NCBI GenBank assembly: GCA_937873255.1
Contig: CALMVM010000505.1
Coordinates: 1 to 9,488 of the forward strand
Reading direction: 5' to 3'
DNA from: an uncultured Verrucomicrobiota bacterium
Lineage (GTDB): Bacteria > Verrucomicrobiota > Verrucomicrobiia > Chthoniobacterales > SZAS-18
Length of the DNA stretch: 9,488 nucleotides
The stretch's first letter is position 1; every line of letters starts with the position of its first letter. The position numbers and the translations under genes were made by a program. The notes beneath the pieces were generated by a model that saw only the letters and a program-made list of their open reading frames with translations, was not told where the DNA came from and made no database searches. Positions 5,862 to 9,488 of the stretch are shown here, piece by piece.

Positions 5862-8800
5862 TTAGCGCACGAGCGTCTGGGATCCGTTGCTGTTCAACGT
5901 CGCGTTGCCCGCGCCGTCCACCGCCTGCATGTTCCAGGAATGCGTGCCTGGCGACAGCGGCACGGTGGTCCGTTCCGCCCCGACTCCGTACACCTGGAAG
6001 TCGAAGATGGAATAGCCGTAGACCGTGCCGCGCTGGACGCCTTGCATCCGCACCCACCGCGCGGGCGCGTCGAGCACCGGGCTAGCGTCGGTGCCGCCCT
6101 GGCCGTTGTTCTGCGCCCAGGCGGAGGTCCACGTCTTGCCGTCGGTGGAGACCATGATCTGGTACTTCTTGCCGTAGGCGGCCGTATTTTCCCATTTGAT
6201 GACCGTCTGACGGATCAGGTAGATGTCGCCCAGGTCGAGGGTCAAGGACTCCTTGTCGGGGTTGGCGACGCTGGAATCCCAGGCAGCCTGCCACCTCGTG
6301 TTCGTCGCGTCGGCGTCGACGGCGTTGCCCGGCGTGCCGCTGGCGGTCGAAGTCGCGGTGGCGGTCGCGCCGAAGGCAAGGTTCAACGTCGGCGGCAGGT
6401 AGGAACTGGGCGGCACCGTCGCCACCGTCGCGCCATCGACCCGCAACTGGTAGGACGCGACGCCCGTGCCGCCGTCCACCGCCTGGCTCCAGTAGAACGT
6501 TACCGGGTCCGTGCCGGCAGCCGTCGCGTTGCCGGCCGGAGCCAACGCCTCGAACGCCCCGGGCGGTTGGCTGTCCGTCAGACTGAAGCTGAACGTCGGC
6601 GACGCCGTCGATCCGCCCGCCCAGTTGTAGGCGACCACGTACCAGGAGTGCATGCCCGGTGGGAACGAGCCCGCCATCATCTTGTAGGACGTGGCCGAGC
6701 GCGTCGCGCCGATCTTGACTCCGTCGAGGTACACCTCGTAACGCTGGATACCCGTGTCCGGGTCGGAGCTGGCCTGCCAGCTGAACGCGGGCATCGTGTC
6801 GGCGATGGCCTGGCCTTGCATCGGGGTCAACAGGCCGAAGGCGGCCGGTGGCGTGCCGTCGGTCAACCCGTAGCCCTGGATGCCCGCCCCGTACTGGTAG
6901 AGCGGCTTGCCGTAGATCGGCTCCAGGTGCTGGCCGGCGGCGATGGCGCTGCGGATGGCCGTCACCTCGCTGGCGGTCGCGCCCATGTCGTAGGGCAGAT
7001 CCCAATGGTCCGGCTGGCTCTGCCACAGCGCGGCGTCGGTCCCGCCGACCTGATCGAGCGAGAGCGGCAATTGCCAGGGCAGCCGGCCGGTGGGCGGACG
7101 GTCGCCGAAGAGCGCCTCCGCCACGGCGGGACCGCCCTCATCGCCCGGCCGGTAGACCATCATCAGGGCATTCGCCAGCGCGTTGACGTTGGCGAACAGG
7201 TAAGGCCGCGGCAGGAAGCTAACGACCACCGTGGGAATCCCCATGCCGCGATACTTCTGGATCAGGGCGTACTGCGGACTCTCGCCGTTGACGGGCGTGT
7301 ACGTCTGACCCCCGATGGGGTCGTCCGGCAGCCAGGGCGGGCTGTCCAGCGCACCGCCGTTAGGCAGGAGCCGTCCGCCGGGCACGTACCAGAAGACGCC
7401 GTGCGTGTAGTACCCCTCGCCCACCACCACGATGGCGGCGGAAGGCGTGACCCCCGAGGGGATCGGCACCGGCGTCCGGGCGGACGGGCCGTACACCTTC
7501 ACGCCGTCCTGCTGGGCGCGCGACACGACTGATTCGTAGATCGTCTTGGACCCGAAGTCGTCGTGGTGGAACCCGCTGCCCCACGTGACCATCGGGGACG
7601 GGCTGACCTTGTCCGCGTAGACCCCGTCCACCACGATGGACCCACCGGCGGGCAAGCGGAAGGGCAGCACCCCGTCGTTCTTGAGCAGGGTGAGGCTTTC
7701 CTCCGCCGCCTTGTGGACGATCGCCACGTTCTCACCCGTGTGCCACTCGCTCTGGCCGGCGACGCCGCTCTGGTAAGGGTCTTCAAAGAGGCCCATGCGG
7801 AACTTCGCGTCGAGCACCTTGGCCACCGAGTCGTTGATCCGCGACACGTCCACGTTTTGCGTGAACCGCGTGTAGGCGGGCGGCGTGTTGCCGTCCGGTT
7901 GGCCCGGGTAGGCACCTCCCATCACGTCGGAACCGGCGGTGCACGCCTGCTCCCAGGAACCGTACGGCAGCCAGTCGGTCATCACGATACCCTTGAAGCC
8001 CATCGCGTTGCGCAGGAAGGACAGGATGCCGGGATCGCTGCCAGCCCCCTCGCCCGTCGTGCCCAGCAGCCAACTGCCGCTGTAGCCGGGCATGATCGCG
8101 GAAACGCCCGCCTCGATGGCCGCGTGCCACGGGCGCATGTGGTACCACACCGTGGTGCCGTCGAAGACCACACCCGTCTCGCCACCCGCGCCCTGGCCGG
8201 CCCAGTGCTTGAGGGTGATCATCATCGAGTGCGGGTTGAGTTCGGGTCCGCCCTGGAGGCCGACCACCATCGCGCGCACGTCGGCGGACGCCAGTTCGGC
8301 GTCCTCGCCGTTGCCTTCCTGGATGCGGGGATAGAGCGCCTTCGTGCCGATCTCGGCGAGCGGCGAGAGCGTGCCGCGCAGGCCGACCGCGCAGGATTCG
8401 CGCCGCTGCACGTCCGCCACTGCCCAGACCGTCTGCGGGTCGTGCATGGCGGCCAGGCCGGGCTGCGTCGGGTAGGAGGTCTGATAGCCGTGGATCGTGT
8501 CGCCCAGGGCGATCATCGGGATGCCCAGCTTGTTGCCCGGCACCAGCGTCAGGCCCGCGCCGGATTGGTGCTGGACCTCGCCGAGTTGGAACTTCAGCAT
8601 GTCGCTCGTCGCGTAGGGACCGAAGCCGAAACCCGCGTCGGGGTAGGTCAGGGTCTCGCGGTTGAAGAACAGTTGGAGAGCTTTCTGCTCAGGCGTCATG
8701 CGCGACAGCAGGTCCGCCACGCGCACCGACACGGGGTTGTGCCAGTCTTCGTAGGGCTCGATGATGCCGTCGCCGTTGAGGTCGCGGCAGCCGTTGATGA

Positions 8801-9488
8801 CGGCCACGCCGTCGTTGACGGTCGTCAGCGTCGGCAGGTAGACGCTGAATATACCGACATCGGACTGGGTCTTCACGCCCCGGCCATCGGTGGCGACCAC
8901 GTACCACTTGTACGTCCAGCGGTCGGAGAGGTCGAGCGTCGGCGTGTAGTTGTTGGTCGTCACGCTGCCCATGTGCGTGTAGCGGTCGAGGAAGCTGCCC
9001 GGCTGGTCCCACTTGTAGTCGGTGCGGCTGAGGTTCAGGTACACGTCGTACTGCACCGCGCCCGGCGAGGCGTTCCAGCTCAAGGCCGGGCGGCGCGTGT
9101 TGGTGACCATGGCCCCGCCCTGCGGCGCGACGAGCCCGAACGCCCCCGTGGCGGGCGGCACGGCCGGCGCGACATACGGATCGGCGATCCAGTTGGCCGG
9201 CGGGTTGTTCTGGTTGCCGCCACCGGTGCCGCCGCCGGGGTTGTTGTTGGCGATGTTGATCTGGACGTTCCACGCGCTGCCGTTGACTGCCAGCGCGGTC
9301 ACGGAGGTGCCGGTCTGCTGCACGCCGGTGTAGTCCTGCACCGTGAGCACCGCGCTCGCCGTGGTCCCCGGGGCGGGCGTGAGGTTTTGCGTGCCGACCG
9401 TCATCGTCACCGTCGTGTTGGCCGGGAAGGTCAACTGATACGTCGTCGGGCCGGTGGGATTGCGCACGGACGGGAACGAGTCGCCGTC
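5862..9488 (-). CDS. Large multidomain exported GH3 glycoside hydrolase with FN3-like and CBM32-like modules (5' end beyond window)
   Basis: The frame is open from the right edge to TAA at 5864-5862, giving 1208 visible residues; the start lies outside. Order: an unassigned beta-rich N-terminal part (1-80), a Gly/Asn-rich linker (about 80-97), an FN3-like module (107-218), and an EF-hand-like loop (DLNGDGIIEPYED, 236-248) often seen before GH3 domains. The GH3 barrel (about 250-545) has VADLLSRMTPEQKALQL, KHWAGQGAGGETG, IMPGYSG and the nucleophile motif GFKGIVMTDW (Asp 505, codon 7976-7974). The GH3 C-terminal domain (about 590-875) has AAEESLTLLKNDGVLPF, YRPGDEGGPAVAEALFGD and GRLPWQLPLSLDQ, resembling plant ExoI-type beta-glucosidases. 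Then come an FN3-like module (881-972), and a further FN3-like module (975-1208) that seems split by a discoidin/CBM32-like domain (1034-1170). The expected activity is exo-hydrolysis of beta-glucosides or related beta-glycosides outside the cytoplasm. The usual acid/base Glu position appears to be His 696. The GH3 call is secure; the substrate is not. Confidence 0.93.
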   Translation of the reverse strand, partial: DGDSFPSVRNPTGPTTYQLTFPANTTVTMTVGTQNLTPAPGTTASAVLTVQDYTGVQQTGTSVTALAVNGSAWNVQINIANNNPGGGTGGGNQNNPPANWIADPYVAPAVPPATGAFGLVAPQGGAMVTNTRRPALSWNASPGAVQYDVYLNLSRTDYKWDQPGSFLDRYTHMGSVTTNNYTPTLDLSDRWTYKWYVVATDGRGVKTQSDVGIFSVYLPTLTTVNDGVAVINGCRDLNGDGIIEPYEDWHNPVSVRVADLLSRMTPEQKALQLFFNRETLTYPDAGFGFGPYATSDMLKFQLGEVQHQSGAGLTLVPGNKLGIPMIALGDTIHGYQTSYPTQPGLAAMHDPQTVWAVADVQRRESCAVGLRGTLSPLAEIGTKALYPRIQEGNGEDAELASADVRAMVVGLQGGPELNPHSMMITLKHWAGQGAGGETGVVFDGTTVWYHMRPWHAAIEAGVSAIMPGYSGSWLLGTTGEGAGSDPGILSFLRNAMGFKGIVMTDWLPYGSWEQACTAGSDVMGGAYPGQPDGNTPPAYTRFTQNVDVSRINDSVAKVLDAKFRMGLFEDPYQSGVAGQSEWHTGENVAIVHKAAEESLTLLKNDGVLPFRLPAGGSIVVDGVYADKVSPSPMVTWGSGFHHDDFGSKTIYESVVSRAQQDGVKVYGPSARTPVPIPSGVTPSAAIVVVGEGYYTHGVFWYVPGGRLLPNGGALDSPPWLPDDPIGGQTYTPVNGESPQYALIQKYRGMGIPTVVVSFLPRPYLFANVNALANALMMVYRPGDEGGPAVAEALFGDRPPTGRLPWQLPLSLDQVGGTDAALWQSQPDHWDLPYDMGATASEVTAIRSAIAAGQHLEPIYGKPLYQYGAGIQGYGLTDGTPPAAFGLLTPMQGQAIADTMPAFSWQASSDPDTGIQRYEVYLDGVKIGATRSATSYKMMAGSFPPGMHSWYVVAYNWAGGSTASPTFSFSLTDSQPPGAFEALAPAGNATAAGTDPVTFYWSQAVDGGTGVASYQLRVDGATVATVPPSSYLPPTLNLAFGATATATSTASGTPGNAVDADATNTRWQAAWDSSVANPDKESLTLDLGDIYLIRQTVIKWENTAAYGKKYQIMVSTDGKTWTSAWAQNNGQGGTDASPVLDAPARWVRMQGVQRGTVYGYSIFDFQVYGVGAERTTVPLSPGTHSWNMQAVDGAGNATLNSNGSQTLVR

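Noticed and set aside
5940..7532. 530-codon plus-strand open frame antisense to GH3
   Set aside because: Product is Arg/Gly/Val-rich and featureless; the opposite strand has clear GH3 and CBM32-like domains, and high GC explains the lack of stops.
1..9488. CRISPR arrays, tRNA or rRNA genes, toxin-antitoxin or defence systems
   Set aside because: No spaced direct repeats, no cloverleaf or rRNA-like sequence and no defence-type protein motifs were seen.

Overview
This GC-rich window is a carbohydrate-degradation locus whose enzymes point to alpha-mannan, such as yeast or fungal cell-wall mannan. It most resembles a member of the Verrucomicrobiota, possibly Opitutales-like. The grounds are a helical-repeat protein of a style common in that phylum, start codons without obvious Shine-Dalgarno sequences, and large exported multidomain glycoside hydrolases without adjacent SusC/SusD genes. 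This assignment is an inference; no marker gene is present.

Layout. On the minus strand, reading leftwards from about 3373, come an exported GH76 endo-alpha-mannanase with two C-terminal ricin-type beta-trefoil modules (3373-1319), a membrane-anchored or exported helical-repeat protein (1201 to about 343) and the start of a GH92 alpha-mannosidase (222 to the left edge). The repeat ORF has no in-frame stop in the window, which suggests a frameshift or an unusual overlap with the GH92 gene. A 766-base non-coding region (3374-4139) separates this group from a second, divergent, single-domain exported GH76 enzyme on the plus strand (4140-5264).

After the second GH76 comes about 600 bases of mobile-element debris. 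A 124-bp MITE-like element with perfect 24-bp inverted ends has inserted on the GH76 stop codon and is flanked by a short target duplication. It is followed by a fragment resembling an IS3-type OrfA N-terminus and a fragment of an IS1-type transposase C-terminus. A wobble-paired hairpin at 5778-5819 reads as the 3' end of the converging gene. The rest of the window (9488-5862, minus strand, 5' end cut off) is one very large GH3 enzyme with FN3-like modules on both sides of the catalytic core and a discoidin/CBM32-like domain apparently nested in the last FN3-like module.

How they may work together (inference). The two GH76 enzymes would cut the alpha-1,6-mannan backbone, with the trefoil modules helping one of them bind polymer. 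GH92 would remove alpha-mannosyl side chains. The GH3 protein would act on beta-linked glucan or another beta-glycoside in the same material. In that GH3 protein the usual acid/base Glu position appears to be His, so its chemistry deserves a check.
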